Positions 51,237-61,410 of a stretch of DNA of 64,000 nucleotides are shown one piece after another. A program made the position numbers and the translations under genes. The DNA comes from Vibrio sinaloensis. GTDB taxonomy: Bacteria > Pseudomonadota > Gammaproteobacteria > Enterobacterales > Vibrionaceae. Numbering within the stretch: position 1 is the first letter of the stretch; each line of letters begins with the position of its first letter. Below the pieces are notes generated by a model, which saw nothing but the letters and a program-made list of their open reading frames with translations, made no database searches and had not been told where the DNA came from. The stretch is from NCBI RefSeq assembly GCF_000808535.1, contig NZ_JWLV01000034.1:310001-374000 (forward strand), in the 5' to 3' direction.

Positions 51237-52019
51237 TTAGTTTTTGATGCGTTCTTTCGCAAGCTTAGCCGACGCACTGCTTGGATACTCATCCAATACT
51301 TGTTGGTAGTACTTGTTCGCTTGCTCTGCATTGTTGTTGCGAGAGGCTATGTCGCCTAACTTAACCAATGCATCCGCACGTTTATTGGAATCTTGGTAAG
51401 AAATCACGGCAGCGAAACTCTTCACTGCTTCTTTATCTTGTTTCTTCGCAAAATAAAGTTGGCCTAACCAATAGTGTGAGTTTGGCGTAAATGATGAATC
51501 TGGGTAGTCTTTCTGAAACTGCTGGAACGCTGCGATGGCTCCTGTGTAGTCACGTTTCTTCAGAATCAAATCAACAGCATTTTGATACGCGGTTTGCTCA
51601 TCTGCATTTGAGCTGAACGTGCCACCGGAAGCGGGCGTTTCATTGCCTTCTTGATTGTCGACAACGGCAGGCACCGTATTGACTTGACCGCGAACTTTAT
51701 CTAGTTCGATAAACAGCTCACGTTGACGTTGCAACATTTGCTGCATGTCGTAATTATTCTTTTCCAGTTGGCCGCGTAATTCGCTGATTTCGAGTGCCAT
51801 TTCATCCAACTGCTGCTGCATTTGTAACTGGACGCGATTGCGGTTTTCTAATAGGCGCTCAAGACGCTGAACTTCGGTTTCGTTCGAGCGAACTGAAGAG
51901 GTTGATGTGGCAGAGTTACTGCTATTGAGATCGGATACTGGAGCTGGTGCAGCGAGCACAGAGCCCGCCGCACTTGCCAGTAACGTAAGCGTAACTACGC
52001 GCTTAAGGTTACTGAACAT
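51237..52019 (-). CDS. cpoB: Cell division coordinator CpoB (YbgF)
   Basis: This periplasmic protein (260 residues) coordinates peptidoglycan synthesis with Tol-Pal outer-membrane constriction. A signal peptide ends AGSVLA-AP. A coiled coil follows (about 50-115, RLERLLENRNRVQLQMQQQL), then TPR repeats (AAFQQFQKDYPDSSFTPNSH, ANKYYQQVLDEYPSSASAKL). It lies 16 bp after pal and ends the operon. Trimerisation through the coiled coil is known for the family. Confidence 0.95.
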   Translation of the reverse strand: MFSNLKRVVTLTLLASAAGSVLAAPAPVSDLNSSNSATSTSSVRSNETEVQRLERLLENRNRVQLQMQQQLDEMALEISELRGQLEKNNYDMQQMLQRQRELFIELDKVRGQVNTVPAVVDNQEGNETPASGGTFSSNADEQTAYQNAVDLILKKRDYTGAIAAFQQFQKDYPDSSFTPNSHYWLGQLYFAKKQDKEAVKSFAAVISYQDSNKRADALVKLGDIASRNNNAEQANKYYQQVLDEYPSSASAKLAKERIKN

Positions 52020-52035
52020 AAGGATAGTCCTTGAA

Positions 52036-52563
52036 TTAGTAGACTAGAACAGCACGACGGTTCTTAGCGTACACATCTTCAGATTGGCCTAGTAGAAGAG
52101 GTTTCTCTTCACCGTAGCTAACAATCGAGATTTGATCAGCTTGAACACCTAGTGCTTGAAGGTATTTAGCCACAGCTGTCGCACGACGCTCACCAAGTGC
52201 AATGTTGTACTCTGGAGTACCACGCTCGTCCGCGTGACCTTCAACCGTTACTTTAAGAGCTGGGTTTTTGCTTAGGTATGCCGCGTGTGCTGCAAGCATC
52301 TCTTCGTAGTCGCCAGCGATAGTCGCATTGTCAAACGCAAAGTAGATAGTTTGAGTTTCGCGCAGTGCTTGCTCTTTAAGCTCTTGCTCGGTAAGTAGAC
52401 CGTTCTGATCGATTGGTGATACCACTGTACCGTCAGTTGTTTGAGCTTGGTTTGTTTCTGTAGAGCCAGAAGCGTTAGCCGCGTCGTCGCTTGAACTACA
52501 AGCTGTAACAGCTAGAACTGGTAGCGCAATGAGTAGCCCTTTAAGAACTTTGTTTAGTCGCAT
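52036..52563 (-). CDS. pal: Peptidoglycan-associated lipoprotein Pal
   Basis: This outer-membrane lipoprotein (175 residues) has a lipobox at VTAC-SSSDD and a C-terminal OmpA-like peptidoglycan-binding domain ([20 protein letters not shown], then [14 protein letters not shown]). It ties the outer membrane to the cell wall and binds TolB. The length and Asp/Arg ligands of the OmpA fold are normal. Confidence 0.97.
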   Translation of the reverse strand: MRLNKVLKGLLIALPVLAVTACSSSDDAANASGSTETNQAQTTDGTVVSPIDQNGLLTEQELKEQALRETQTIYFAFDNATIAGDYEEMLAAHAAYLSKNPALKVTVEGHADERGTPEYNIALGERRATAVAKYLQALGVQADQISIVSYGEEKPLLLGQSEDVYAKNRRAVLVY

Positions 52564-52597
52564 TGATATATTTTCCTTACTTTTTGATACTTACTTG

Positions 52598-53953
52598 CTA
52601 CAAAAACGGTGACCATGCGGGCGCACGAACTCGTCCATTTGTTGCCGGTAATCGAGCTTTAAAGCGTCCATCAATTGAAACCATCGACAACACGTTGGCT
52701 TTGTTATAGATAGAGCTATAAATAACCATTCCGCCATTTGGCGCAATGCTTGGTGACTCATCAAGTAGAGTCTGAGTTAAAATTTGTACCGCACCTGTCT
52801 CGAGATCTTGCTTCGCTAAGTTGAAACCAGCATTACTGCGGTTAACCATCACAAGGAACCGACCATCTGGAGTGATTTGCCCGCCCAAGTTTTGAGTGCC
52901 TTGCCAAGTGAGACGATTTGGAGAACCACCTGCCAAGTCAACTTGATAGATCTGTGGACGCCCACCGCGGTCCGACGTAAAGATAAGGGATTTACCATCC
53001 GGATGCCAATACGGTTCAGTATTATTTGAACGGCCACGAGTAATTTGAGTCAATTTGCGCGTTTTCAAGTCCAAAGTGTAGACTTGAAGGCTACCTGTTT
53101 TAGACAAAACTAACGCTAAGCTATTGCCATCAGGAGAAAATCTTGGCGCACCATTGTGACGAGGGTATGACGTTACCTTCTCTCGTTCACCGGTATAAAT
53201 ATTCATAATGAAGATTTCAGCTTGACCATTTTGGAAGCTCACATAGGCGAGTTTTTTGCCATCAGGAGACCAAGCTGGCGACATAAGCGGTTGCTTAGAG
53301 CGCAGAACTAGGCGTTCGTTATAGCCATCGTAATCCGAGACACGCAGTTGGTATGGGAATTTCTGATCCTTATCATTAACGACGACATAAGCGATGCGAG
53401 TTAAAAACGCACCACGTTCGCCCGTCAATTCCTGATAAACCAAGTCTGAGATACGGTGGGCGTATTCACGTAGACGATCCCCTGGTACCGTTGCTTGCTT
53501 GTTGAAAAGCACGTGATCTTTGGATAGGACCAATTGTCCATCTGGGCTTAGCGCTTTGCTTTGACCTTGAGTCAGTTGACCGCGAACCACATCGACCAAT
53601 TGATAATTGATGACATAGTTACCCTCTGCATTTTGTGTGATCGTCCCTGTAAGCAAGGAGTCCACACCGAGCCCAGTCCAAGCATCAAAATTAACTTCAG
53701 CTTCACTGTAAGGTGTTTGCGGCATTCTGTTGGTAGCAATAGGGCTGAACTTACCACTGCGCTGTAGATCGGAGGCAACCACAGCAGATACATCTTGAGG
53801 AAGTTTGCTCGCGCCTTCCCATTTGAAAGGCACAATCGCAATTGGTCGAGCCGAATCAATGCCATCCGTAATGACAAGCTCGAGTGCGGCGTGAGCCACG
53901 TTGGAGAGACTTGCACAAATAACAAGTACTCCAGTCATAAGGCGTTTAATCAC
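52598..53953 (-). CDS. tolB: Tol-Pal system protein TolB
   Basis: This periplasmic protein (451 residues) has a signal peptide ending NVAHA, an N-terminal anticodon-binding-like domain and a C-terminal six-bladed beta-propeller with repeated SPDGKKLA / SPDGNSLA / HPDGKSLIF / TPDGRFLV motifs. It links Pal to the TolA-TolQR motor. It is 15 bp from tolA and 34 bp from pal in the operon. Confidence 0.97.
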   Translation of the reverse strand: MIKRLMTGVLVICASLSNVAHAALELVITDGIDSARPIAIVPFKWEGASKLPQDVSAVVASDLQRSGKFSPIATNRMPQTPYSEAEVNFDAWTGLGVDSLLTGTITQNAEGNYVINYQLVDVVRGQLTQGQSKALSPDGQLVLSKDHVLFNKQATVPGDRLREYAHRISDLVYQELTGERGAFLTRIAYVVVNDKDQKFPYQLRVSDYDGYNERLVLRSKQPLMSPAWSPDGKKLAYVSFQNGQAEIFIMNIYTGEREKVTSYPRHNGAPRFSPDGNSLALVLSKTGSLQVYTLDLKTRKLTQITRGRSNNTEPYWHPDGKSLIFTSDRGGRPQIYQVDLAGGSPNRLTWQGTQNLGGQITPDGRFLVMVNRSNAGFNLAKQDLETGAVQILTQTLLDESPSIAPNGGMVIYSSIYNKANVLSMVSIDGRFKARLPATNGRVRAPAWSPFL

Positions 53954-53968
53954 GTCATATTCCTTAAT

Positions 53969-55036
53969 TTAGTAATCAACAGTTAAGTTAATATCGCGAA
54001 TCTTATCAATAATGTCCCGATCTTTCGGCATCGGGAAGTTACCTACTTGGCTGACCGCACTCTTAGCAGCGGTACAGAGACGAGCGTCACCATTAAGTAC
54101 AGAAACACTACTCACAATACCGTCCGTTCCTGTCGGAACCAACTTTACGTTCAACCTACACGACTTTCCCACTAAGTAGTCATCCTTAATGATGCGACTT
54201 TGAATAAGCTGGGTATATATCGCCGCGTATCGACTCACTTCTGAGTTTATGTGCTGGTTTCGCGCAGAGCTGTTTTGCTCCGCTTCGGTTTCTAAACCAG
54301 CAAAAATGTCATTAAGCGCCGCTTCTTGCTGTTTTCGCTCTCTCTCTAGCTGCTCTAAGCGCTCTTTTTCTTTGCGTGCTTTTTCTGCGGCTTCTTTTGC
54401 GGCTTTCTCTTTCGCTATGCGTTCTTGTTCGGCTTTTTCAGCCGCTTCGCGTTCTCTGCGAGCCTTCTCTTCTGCTGCCTTAGCGGCCTTTTCACGCTCA
54501 ATACGCTCTTGCTCCGCTTTTGCTATGGCCGCTTCTTTCGCCAAGCGTTCTTGCTCTGCTTTTTTAATTGCCTGCTCTTTGGCTTTGCGCTCTGCTTCTA
54601 GCTTGGCAACGCGTTCTTTCTCTTTCTTAGCGCGCAGCTCTTCCTCTTTGCGCTCTTTCTCTTTTGCAATGCGACGCTTTTCTGCCTCACGAGCCGCTTT
54701 AGCTTCTTTGGCTTGCTGCTCCTTCAGCTTGCGAATGCGTTCCTCTTCGGCTTTGCGGTTCTTCTCGAGCTGCTCGCTTTCTCGTCTTAGTTTATCGAGG
54801 CGATCTTGCTCTTTCTTCGCCGCTTCTTGACGTTGATTACGAATCTGCTGAGCTTGCTCGCGCACCCTTGCAGGATCAATCACAACAGCTTGAACCAACT
54901 GTCCCGTTGGCTCTGGCTTAGACATGGTAAAATCTGCTCCCCAAATTAGGGCAACAACCAACAGCGCATGCAAAGAAGCCGATATCGCGAGCGGCTTTTT
55001 GTAATCATTTTTCTTCTTGGGCTTAATCTCTTTCAT
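53969..55036 (-). CDS. tolA: Tol-Pal system protein TolA
   Basis: This inner-membrane protein (355 residues) spans the periplasm and transmits force from TolQR to Pal. It has one membrane helix at residues 18-37 (LAISASLHALLVVALIWGAD). A very long Ala/Lys/Glu-rich helical stalk covers about 60-240. The C-terminal domain (SRYAAIYTQLIQSRIIKDDY) ends in LTVDY. The stalk's repetitive codons also leave a long open frame on the other strand, which is an artefact. Confidence 0.96.
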   Translation of the reverse strand: MKEIKPKKKNDYKKPLAISASLHALLVVALIWGADFTMSKPEPTGQLVQAVVIDPARVREQAQQIRNQRQEAAKKEQDRLDKLRRESEQLEKNRKAEEERIRKLKEQQAKEAKAAREAEKRRIAKEKERKEEELRAKKEKERVAKLEAERKAKEQAIKKAEQERLAKEAAIAKAEQERIEREKAAKAAEEKARREREAAEKAEQERIAKEKAAKEAAEKARKEKERLEQLERERKQQEAALNDIFAGLETEAEQNSSARNQHINSEVSRYAAIYTQLIQSRIIKDDYLVGKSCRLNVKLVPTGTDGIVSSVSVLNGDARLCTAAKSAVSQVGNFPMPKDRDIIDKIRDINLTVDY

Positions 55037-55049
55037 ACACTAAGAGCGC

Positions 55050-55493
55050 TTATTCCTTAATGTCCGTCAACAAGCCCACTTTAGGGATACCTGCACGGCC
55101 TAGTTCATCCAAAACCAAAACCACCTCAGCATAAGGTGTTGCCGCATCACCACCCACAGCGACAGGCGAATCTGGTTTTAAAGACAGTTCAGCTTTGACG
55201 CGAACAATAATGTCTTGCAGCGAAAGACCTCGCATCACCTCTTCATCATTGACGCTTAATCCCAAATTACCGTCACGATCAATCTCAACAATAATGAAGC
55301 TGGCATCGCTCTCACCGGCTAGCTCTGAGGCTGGTTTTGCCGTTGCGGTCTTAGGCAGTTCGACGTCAACTCCTTGAGTGACAAATGGCGATGTCACCAT
55401 AAAGATGATCAGCAAAACCAACATGACGTCGATATAGGGTACGACGTTGATTTCGGCTGTCATCTTTCTTTTTTTACGTTGGTAACCGGCCAT
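55050..55493 (-). CDS. tolR: Tol-Pal system protein TolR
   Basis: This ExbD/TolR-family inner-membrane subunit (147 residues) has one helix carrying the proton-conducting Asp (VVPYIDVMLVLLIIFMVTSP) and a periplasmic domain. With TolQ it forms the proton-driven motor of the Tol system. It lies 5 bp after tolQ and 13 bp before tolA. Confidence 0.97.
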   Translation of the reverse strand: MAGYQRKKRKMTAEINVVPYIDVMLVLLIIFMVTSPFVTQGVDVELPKTATAKPASELAGESDASFIIVEIDRDGNLGLSVNDEEVMRGLSLQDIIVRVKAELSLKPDSPVAVGGDAATPYAEVVLVLDELGRAGIPKVGLLTDIKE

Positions 55494-55498
55494 GTTAA

Positions 55499-56197
55499 TT
55501 ACTCCTTATGAGCGTTATCGCGGCCAGCCATCGCTTGACGATGCAAGATACTGTGGAATTCTTCAGAAAACGTTGCGTAGTTATGTTCTAACTTACTGAC
55601 TTTATTACTTAGGCGGTTGTACGCCATAACAGCTGGAATAGCAGCAAATAAGCCCATCGCCGTTGCGACAAGCGCTTCTGCAATACCTGGAGCAACCATA
55701 GCTAGGGTTGCTTGCTTGACTTCACCAAGAGCGATAAAGGCATGCATAATGCCCCACACCGTACCGAAAAGACCGATATATGGGCTGATTGAGCCCACCG
55801 TCGCAAGAAATGGCAGGTTGGTTTCAAGCTCATCGACTTCGCGCGCAACAGACACACGCATCGATCGACCTGTGCCTTCCATAATGTAATCAGGCGAGTC
55901 GCTATTGGATTTGCGTAATCGAGCAAACTCAGTAAAGCCTGAGTAGAAAATCTCTTCGGTACCTGAAAGCTCGTCTTTTCGTTTTTTGGCGTTTTGATAA
56001 AGAATGGAAAGATCGGTGCCTGACCAGAATTTGTCTTCAAATGCGTCAGCATCCTTTGAGGCCTGCGACAGAACTTTACTGCGCTTGATGATCATTGCCC
56101 AAGAGACAACAGACATACCTAACAAGGTCAACATCACCATTTTTACTAACAGACTTGCTTGTAAAAACAGGTCAAGCATTGAAATATCAGCGGTCAC
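55499..56197 (-). CDS. tolQ: Tol-Pal system protein TolQ
   Basis: This ExbB/TolQ-family inner-membrane channel subunit (232 residues) has three helices ([59 protein letters not shown]). It starts with GTG at 56197 and overlaps ybgC by 11 bp, so expression is translationally linked. The [10 protein letters not shown] segment is typical of the family. Confidence 0.97.
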   Translation of the reverse strand: MTADISMLDLFLQASLLVKMVMLTLLGMSVVSWAMIIKRSKVLSQASKDADAFEDKFWSGTDLSILYQNAKKRKDELSGTEEIFYSGFTEFARLRKSNSDSPDYIMEGTGRSMRVSVAREVDELETNLPFLATVGSISPYIGLFGTVWGIMHAFIALGEVKQATLAMVAPGIAEALVATAMGLFAAIPAVMAYNRLSNKVSKLEHNYATFSEEFHSILHRQAMAGRDNAHKE

Positions 56198-56606
56198 TAT
56201 GAGTAAACTCCATAACTATTGATTGAGGGATCGCTATTGGCCTCATTTTCTCATTGTCGATACATGCTACCTTAACCATTGCCTTACACAATGATTTGCC
56301 ATCAGGATTGACGATCTCCTGACAGAAAGTCAGCGAAGCTTTCTTTAATTCTGCAACGTGTGTTTTTACCGTCAGTTGATCGTCAAGACGAGCACCTTGC
56401 AGAAAGTCGATGTCCATGTGTCGGACTACAAATCCAATGTTTTGTTCCAAAAGAGTGTGCTGTGAAACGCCTACATTGCGAAGCAATTCTGTTCTCGCTC
56501 TTTCAAAGAACTTTAGGTAATTCGAGTGGTACACCACTCCACCTGCATCAGTGTCTTCGTAATAGACCGTTATCGGCCATTCGAAAGTGGATTGCTCTTG
56601 TTGCAC
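56187..56606 (-). CDS. ybgC: Acyl-CoA thioesterase YbgC
   Basis: This hotdog-fold thioesterase (139 residues) has the catalytic segment [20 protein letters not shown]. It hydrolyses acyl-CoA or acyl-ACP and is linked to phospholipid metabolism at the membrane. It is the first gene of the tol-pal operon. Translation starts at GTG (56606), preceded by GAGGTGAGG. A gap of about 165 bp upstream, containing the cyd terminator, holds the operon promoter. Confidence 0.95.
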   Translation of the reverse strand: MQQEQSTFEWPITVYYEDTDAGGVVYHSNYLKFFERARTELLRNVGVSQHTLLEQNIGFVVRHMDIDFLQGARLDDQLTVKTHVAELKKASLTFCQEIVNPDGKSLCKAMVKVACIDNEKMRPIAIPQSIVMEFTHSDR

Positions 56607-56701
56607 GCCTCACCTCTTTAACTCATTGAAGAGCATTACTATAACGCAACTCAAGCGGGTTTATGCAAGGGATAATGGAGGTTTTCAATGATTGAAACAA
56701 A

Positions 56702-56737
56702 AAAATAGCGCCAACTATCATTTAGTGGCGCTATTTT
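56702..56737 (-). terminator. Terminator of the cyd operon
   Basis: The 12-bp stem AAAATAGCGCCA/TGGCGCTATTTT, followed by a T-run on the minus strand, lies 34 bp past the ybgE stop. Confidence 0.9.
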
Positions 56738-56771
56738 GATAAGAATGCGAATAGATTTTAATCAAGGCTTG

Positions 56772-57074
56772 TTAGGACACTCTAAGCAGGGTCAGATAAC
56801 TTAAGATAGCCAACGAGAAATACGGGCTAAATAGTATCTGCCAGTACCAGTTTCGTGGTTTGAAACTCAAGCCAAATACCATGCTCGAGCAGATTGCCCA
56901 AATCAGTAGTGGCGAAATCAGCGCATTAAAACCGCCGATAGAAGCGGAGTATGCCTCCGGATCCCACATCACCATCGCGACATGATAAAAACCTAATACA
57001 AGTGATAAGACCCTAAACAGGGTCTTATCTAATGGTGCATGTAGCTTGGCTACCTGCGCAGCGAGATTACTCAC
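56772..57074 (-). CDS. ybgE: Cyd operon protein YbgE
   Basis: This 100-residue inner-membrane protein has about three helices (VLSLVLGFYHVAMVMWDPEA, ALISPLLIWAICSSMVFGL, QILFSPYFSLAILSYLTLL). Its role in cytochrome bd assembly or function is unproven. It starts with GTG overlapping the cydX stop (GTGAGTAA), so the two are coupled. The conserved position after cydX supports the name. Confidence 0.9.
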   Translation of the reverse strand: MSNLAAQVAKLHAPLDKTLFRVLSLVLGFYHVAMVMWDPEAYSASIGGFNALISPLLIWAICSSMVFGLSFKPRNWYWQILFSPYFSLAILSYLTLLRVS

Positions 57075-57174
57075 TGTCTTTGTCCATCATTTCTGAGTGC
57101 TCTAGCCAAAGAGCGTTAATGATACCGAATGCACATGCTAGCAAGACACCCAGAATCCATGCGAAATACCACAT
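57067..57174 (-). CDS. cydX: Cytochrome bd small subunit CydX
   Basis: This 35-residue single-helix membrane protein begins MWYFAWILGVLLACAFGIIN and continues ALWLEHSEMMDKDSE, a near-perfect CydX. It stabilises the haem b595/d site of cytochrome bd oxidase. The ORF is short and easily missed. It lies 12 bp after cydB, and its stop overlaps the ybgE GTG start. Confidence 0.96.
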   Translation of the reverse strand: MWYFAWILGVLLACAFGIINALWLEHSEMMDKDSE

Positions 57175-57186
57175 AGTTAATACTCC

Positions 57187-58323
57187 TTAGTAAGCCGATA
57201 CGTCGTTGTCTTCAATGTGCTTCTTGTCTAGACGTCCAAACATTTTGTAGTACGTCCACGTTGTGTAACCAAGAATCACAGGAACAAACACAGCCGCGAC
57301 AAGCGTCATAAGGCCGAGTGTTAGTTCACTCGCCGTTGAATCCCACATAGTCAGACTGTGGTTTGGTACAAGGCTTGAAGGCATAACGAATGGGAACATC
57401 GCGAAACCTGCCGTCAAGATTACCCCAGCATTCGCCAAGCTTGAGAACAAGAATGCAAAACCACCACGCTCAAAACGAGAAGCAATTACTGCAAGTAGCG
57501 GCATTAACACACCTAGAACAGGCGCGGCCCACATTGCAGGGTACGTTTCGAAGTTCGTCATCCAAGCACCTGCTTGCTGCACTACTTCTTTATTTAGCGG
57601 GTTAGAATCCGCCAACGTATCGATAGTGCTTGTAACTACAAAGCCTTCAATCGACTGAACCCAGAAGCCACCTGCAACAAACAGCGCGACAGCAACCAGA
57701 CCTGCGATCTGAGCGGCATTTCTTGCGCGCTGGTGAATCGCCTCAGTCGTTTTCATTTGTAGCCAAGTTGCGCCTTGAAGCACAAATAGCATTAGGCTAA
57801 GCACACCACATAGCAGTGCGAATGGGTTTAGCAGTGCGAAGAATGTACCTTTGTACTGAGACATCAGCAGGTCGTTTAATTCAAACGGCACACCTTGCAA
57901 TAAGTTACCAAATGCGACACCGAAAATGACTGGAGGCACAGTACCACTAAAGCAAAGCGCGTAGTCCCAAGCTTGACGCCATTTTGGATTCTCGATCTTT
58001 GAACGGTAATCAAGTGCCAGTGGACGCATCCAAAGTGCCGCAAGCGTCACGTACATCGCTAAATAGAAACCTGAGAACGAAGTAGCGTAAACCAATGGCC
58101 AAGCAGCAAACAAAGCGCCACCAGCCGTGATTAGCCAAACTTGGTTGCCATCCCAGTGCGGAGCAATGGTGTTGAGCATAATTCGGCGCTCAGTATCGTT
58201 TTTACCGATAACCGGTGATAAAGAAGCAACGCCCATATCGAAGCCATCAGTGACCGCGAATCCGACCATCAGAACACCAATCAGGATCCACCAGATCAGT
58301 CGTAAGATTTCGTAATCAAACAT
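57187..58323 (-). CDS. cydB: Cytochrome bd quinol oxidase subunit II
   Basis: This 378-residue integral membrane subunit has about nine helices. The N-terminus (LRLIWWILIGVLMVGFAVTD, then GFDMGVASLSPVIG) is characteristic. With CydA and CydX it forms the high-affinity terminal oxidase that works under microaerobic conditions. It lies 19 bp after cydA. Confidence 0.97.
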   Translation of the reverse strand: MFDYEILRLIWWILIGVLMVGFAVTDGFDMGVASLSPVIGKNDTERRIMLNTIAPHWDGNQVWLITAGGALFAAWPLVYATSFSGFYLAMYVTLAALWMRPLALDYRSKIENPKWRQAWDYALCFSGTVPPVIFGVAFGNLLQGVPFELNDLLMSQYKGTFFALLNPFALLCGVLSLMLFVLQGATWLQMKTTEAIHQRARNAAQIAGLVAVALFVAGGFWVQSIEGFVVTSTIDTLADSNPLNKEVVQQAGAWMTNFETYPAMWAAPVLGVLMPLLAVIASRFERGGFAFLFSSLANAGVILTAGFAMFPFVMPSSLVPNHSLTMWDSTASELTLGLMTLVAAVFVPVILGYTTWTYYKMFGRLDKKHIEDNDVSAY

Positions 58324-58342
58324 GTTTTTGTTTCTCCTTGTC

Positions 58343-59929
58343 TTACGCTTCTACTTGGCGACTAACTTTGTCTTCGACAGAGTCAGCGTTTTGCTCAAAG
58401 TGGTAGCGGCCTGTTTTCAGACTACTTGGACCTTTACGTGCGAACTTCAGCATCAAGTAAACTTCTGCAATTAAGAACACAGTGTACAGCGCGATGATTG
58501 CAAATAGTGACGTCCAGATTTCTGAAGCGCTCAGAGCAGATGCCGCAACGTTCACCGGTAGGATTTCACCCACAGCCCAAGGCTGACGGCCGTATTCGGC
58601 AACGAACCAACCTGCTTCTACAGCGATCCACGGCAGTGGAATACTAAATAGTGCTGCTTTAAGAACCCACTGTTTCTGCTCAATCTTCTGACGACAAGTT
58701 TGAATAAACGCCGCACCAAAGACGAATAGCATGATAAAGCCACACGCAACCATAATGCGGAACGACCAGAATAGTGGCCATACCGTTGGGATAGAGTCAT
58801 CCGCAGCGGCTTGAATTTGCTCTTCTGTTGCGTCAACAACATTGTCGGTGTAGCGCTTAAGTAGAAGACCGTAGCCTAGGTCACCCTTCACTTCGTCGAA
58901 GGCTGCCATGTTTGCTTCAGATTTATCACCTGCTCGCAATTTCTCTAGTAGCTCGTATGCATACATACCAGTACGGATACGCTCTACGTGATCATCACGA
59001 AGATCGCGAAGACCCGTAACTTGCTCATCAAGAGAACGCGTCGCGATGATACCCATTACGTAAGGAATTTTGATCGCGTAGTCGGTGTGCATGGTTTCCT
59101 GATTCGGAAGACCAAACAAAGTGAATGCCGCTGGTGCAGGCTCTGTGTGCCACTCTGCTTCAACAGCTGCGAGTTTCACTTTTTGTACTTCACCCAACTC
59201 GTAACCAGACTCATCGCCTAGAACGATGGTTGAAAGGATCGCAGCCATACCAAATGACGCTGCAATAGCAAATGAACGACGAGCGAATGCAATATCACGA
59301 CCTTTAAGAAGGTAGTATGAACTGATGCCTAAAACGAACATTGCGCCAGTCGTGTAACCAGAAGCGACAGTGTGTACAAACTTAACCTGAGCGACTGGGT
59401 TAAGGACAACCTCAGCAAAGCTCACCATTTCCATACGCATGGTTTCGAAGTTAAATTCTGCGCCAACTGGGTTTTGCATCCAGCCATTCGCCACCAAGAT
59501 CCAAAGTGCAGAGAAGTTAGAACCTAGAGCAACAAGCCAAGTGACAACAAGGTGTTGACGTTTTGATAAGCGATCCCAACCAAAGAAGAATAAGCCCACA
59601 AAAGTGGATTCTAGGAAGAAGGCGACAAGGGCTTCGATCGCAAGAGGTGCACCAAAGATATCACCTACGTAATGCGAATAGTACGACCAGTTAGTACCGA
59701 ACTGGAATTCCATGGTTAGGCCAGTCGCTACCCCTAGGGCGAAGTTAATACCGAATAGCTTACCCCAGAACTTGGTCATGTCCTTATAGATTTGCTTGTT
59801 CGTCATTACGTACATTGATTCCATAATAGCCAGTAGGAAGGCCATACCTAGAGTCAATGGTACGAATAGGAAGTGATACATCGCAGTCAGTGCAAACTGC
59901 AACCGCGATAGATCAACAACATCGATCAT
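58343..59929 (-). CDS. cydA: Cytochrome bd quinol oxidase subunit I
   Basis: This 528-residue haem-bearing subunit has the b595/d ligand His19 in [16 protein letters not shown]. The conserved signature [13 protein letters not shown] lies near the C-terminal quinol site, and the long Q-loop is present. It reduces oxygen to water with ubiquinol or menaquinol. It is first in the cydABX-ybgE operon, whose 459-bp upstream region carries ArcA- and FNR-like sites. Confidence 0.98.
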   Translation of the reverse strand: MIDVVDLSRLQFALTAMYHFLFVPLTLGMAFLLAIMESMYVMTNKQIYKDMTKFWGKLFGINFALGVATGLTMEFQFGTNWSYYSHYVGDIFGAPLAIEALVAFFLESTFVGLFFFGWDRLSKRQHLVVTWLVALGSNFSALWILVANGWMQNPVGAEFNFETMRMEMVSFAEVVLNPVAQVKFVHTVASGYTTGAMFVLGISSYYLLKGRDIAFARRSFAIAASFGMAAILSTIVLGDESGYELGEVQKVKLAAVEAEWHTEPAPAAFTLFGLPNQETMHTDYAIKIPYVMGIIATRSLDEQVTGLRDLRDDHVERIRTGMYAYELLEKLRAGDKSEANMAAFDEVKGDLGYGLLLKRYTDNVVDATEEQIQAAADDSIPTVWPLFWSFRIMVACGFIMLFVFGAAFIQTCRQKIEQKQWVLKAALFSIPLPWIAVEAGWFVAEYGRQPWAVGEILPVNVAASALSASEIWTSLFAIIALYTVFLIAEVYLMLKFARKGPSSLKTGRYHFEQNADSVEDKVSRQVEA

Positions 59930-60052
59930 GATTACTCCTATGTGTCGGCTGAAGACACTTTCTTACATTTTTGCCAAGCATAAATAGTCGTTATCCAATC
60001 TTAAAGATTGTTATTAAATAGCAACACTCTGTTGCAAAAATGTACCGTAACG

Positions 60053-60067
60053 GTTAGTTAATTGTTA
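60053..60067. promoter_or_regulatory. ArcA-like box upstream of cydA
   Basis: GTTAGTTAATTGTTA differs at only two positions from the ArcA consensus GTTAATTAAATGTTA. It lies about 125 bp before the cydA start. ArcA activates cydAB in E. coli under low oxygen, and the same is likely here. Confidence 0.65.
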
Positions 60068-60145
60068 AGCATCAGCTAATATAGCTGCGGCTAATATTAC
60101 TGCTAAAAACAGATTGTTTCAAAAGGTTTATAGGAGAGTTCCGCT

Positions 60146-60159
60146 TTGATTTGAGTCAA
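60146..60159. promoter_or_regulatory. FNR-like box 1 upstream of cydA
   Basis: TTGAT-TTGA-GTCAA matches nine of ten bases of the FNR consensus TTGAT-N4-ATCAA. It lies about 50 bp from a perfect second copy. Confidence 0.6.
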
Positions 60160-60195
60160 GTTTTGCTTGGCATTTTTGTTTAAAAAAGCACCAAC

Positions 60196-60209
60196 TTGAT
60201 CTATATCAA
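60196..60209. promoter_or_regulatory. FNR box 2 upstream of cydA
   Basis: TTGAT-CTAT-ATCAA is a perfect FNR palindrome, about 267 bp upstream of the cydA start. It probably gives oxygen control together with the ArcA-like site. No gene lies in 59930-60388. Confidence 0.7.
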
Positions 60210-60359
60210 GCGTTTCGCGAGTTTAATGTTACCCGAGAGTAATGAACAAGGCGAAATAGGTATTTATGCAAAACAAATACTTAACATCTCATCCATTTTA
60301 CTTACCTAATTAGTGGTAGGCGAGATTTTACAAACGTGACATTGGTCACAAGTGGTAAG

Positions 60360-60382
60360 ACGCCGGTCTCGTTGACCGGCGT
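60360..60382 (-). terminator. Hairpin after ruvB
   Basis: The strong 9-bp stem ACGCCGGTC/GACCGGCGT with loop TCGTT lies 6 bp after the ruvB stop. The T-run is poor on the minus strand, so termination strength is uncertain. Confidence 0.6.
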
Positions 60383-60388
60383 GAAAAC

Positions 60389-61393
60389 TTATTTTTCAAT
60401 TCCGAAATGTAGGTAAGCGCGATCAGTCGCGATACGCCCTCTTGGCGTCCTTTGCAGATAGCCTTGTTGGATCAAGTAAGGCTCAAGCACGTCTTCAATG
60501 GTGTCTTTCTCTTCACCGATGGCAGCCGCCATGTTATCGAGACCAACAGGACCACCACCGAACTTCTCCATGATGGCGAGCAGCAACTTCCTATCCATGT
60601 AGTCAAAACCTTGAGCATCGACATCCAGCATGTTTAGCGCCTTGTCGGCAACCTCCGCGCAAATATGACCATTACCCTTAACTTCTGCGTAGTCACGCAC
60701 GCGACGAAGCAGTCGGTTGGCGATACGTGGCGTACCCCGTGCCCGTCTTGCGACCTCAAGGGCTCCTTCTGCTTCCATCGACAAACCTAGGCAGTCTGCA
60801 CTGCGTTGAACAATGTTCTGCAAGTCAGGAATTTTGTAATACTCTAGGCGTTGGGTAATACCAAAACGGTCGCGCAGTGGCGATGTCAATGAACCAGCGC
60901 GAGTTGTCGCACCGATTAAGGTAAATGGAGGTAAGTCGATTTTAATCGAGCGCGCCGCTGGTCCTTCGCCAATCATGATATCAAGCTGATAATCTTCCAT
61001 TGCCGGATAAAGCACTTCTTCAACCATCGGACTCAAGCGGTGAATCTCATCAATGAAAAGAACATCGTTCTCTTCTAGATTCGTCAGCAATGCGGCTAAA
61101 TCCCCAGCCTTTTCTAGGACAGGTCCTGACGTCGTGCGAATGTTCACGCCCATCTCGTTGGCAACAATGTTGGCTAACGTAGTCTTACCCAACCCTGGCG
61201 GACCAAAAATCAGCAGGTGGTCGAGCGCTTCTTCACGCAACTGAGCCGCTTTGATGAAGATCTCCATTTGGTCACGCACATGGTCTTGGCCTTTATAATC
61301 CTCCAGCTTTTTTGGACGGATGGCGCGATCGATAACATCCTCTTCTCGATACACTGGATTTTCTGGCGCGATAAGACGATCGGCTTCAATCAT
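60389..61393 (-). CDS. ruvB: Holliday junction branch-migration ATPase RuvB
   Basis: This 334-residue AAA+ motor drives branch migration with RuvA. Walker A is [11 protein letters not shown] and Walker [10 protein letters not shown]. Sensor 1 ([10 protein letters not shown]) and the arginine finger region ([10 protein letters not shown]) are present, followed by the RuvB winged helix ending [13 protein letters not shown]. It lies 17 bp after ruvA. Confidence 0.98.
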   Translation of the reverse strand: MIEADRLIAPENPVYREEDVIDRAIRPKKLEDYKGQDHVRDQMEIFIKAAQLREEALDHLLIFGPPGLGKTTLANIVANEMGVNIRTTSGPVLEKAGDLAALLTNLEENDVLFIDEIHRLSPMVEEVLYPAMEDYQLDIMIGEGPAARSIKIDLPPFTLIGATTRAGSLTSPLRDRFGITQRLEYYKIPDLQNIVQRSADCLGLSMEAEGALEVARRARGTPRIANRLLRRVRDYAEVKGNGHICAEVADKALNMLDVDAQGFDYMDRKLLLAIMEKFGGGPVGLDNMAAAIGEEKDTIEDVLEPYLIQQGYLQRTPRGRIATDRAYLHFGIEK

Positions 61394-61410
61394 GAGTTAT
61401 TTCCTATCCG

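Noticed and set aside
54249..54830. 193-codon open frame opposite tolA
   Set aside because: It is the complement of the Ala/Lys/Glu repeats in the TolA stalk; Ser/Phe/Arg low complexity and no ribosome site.
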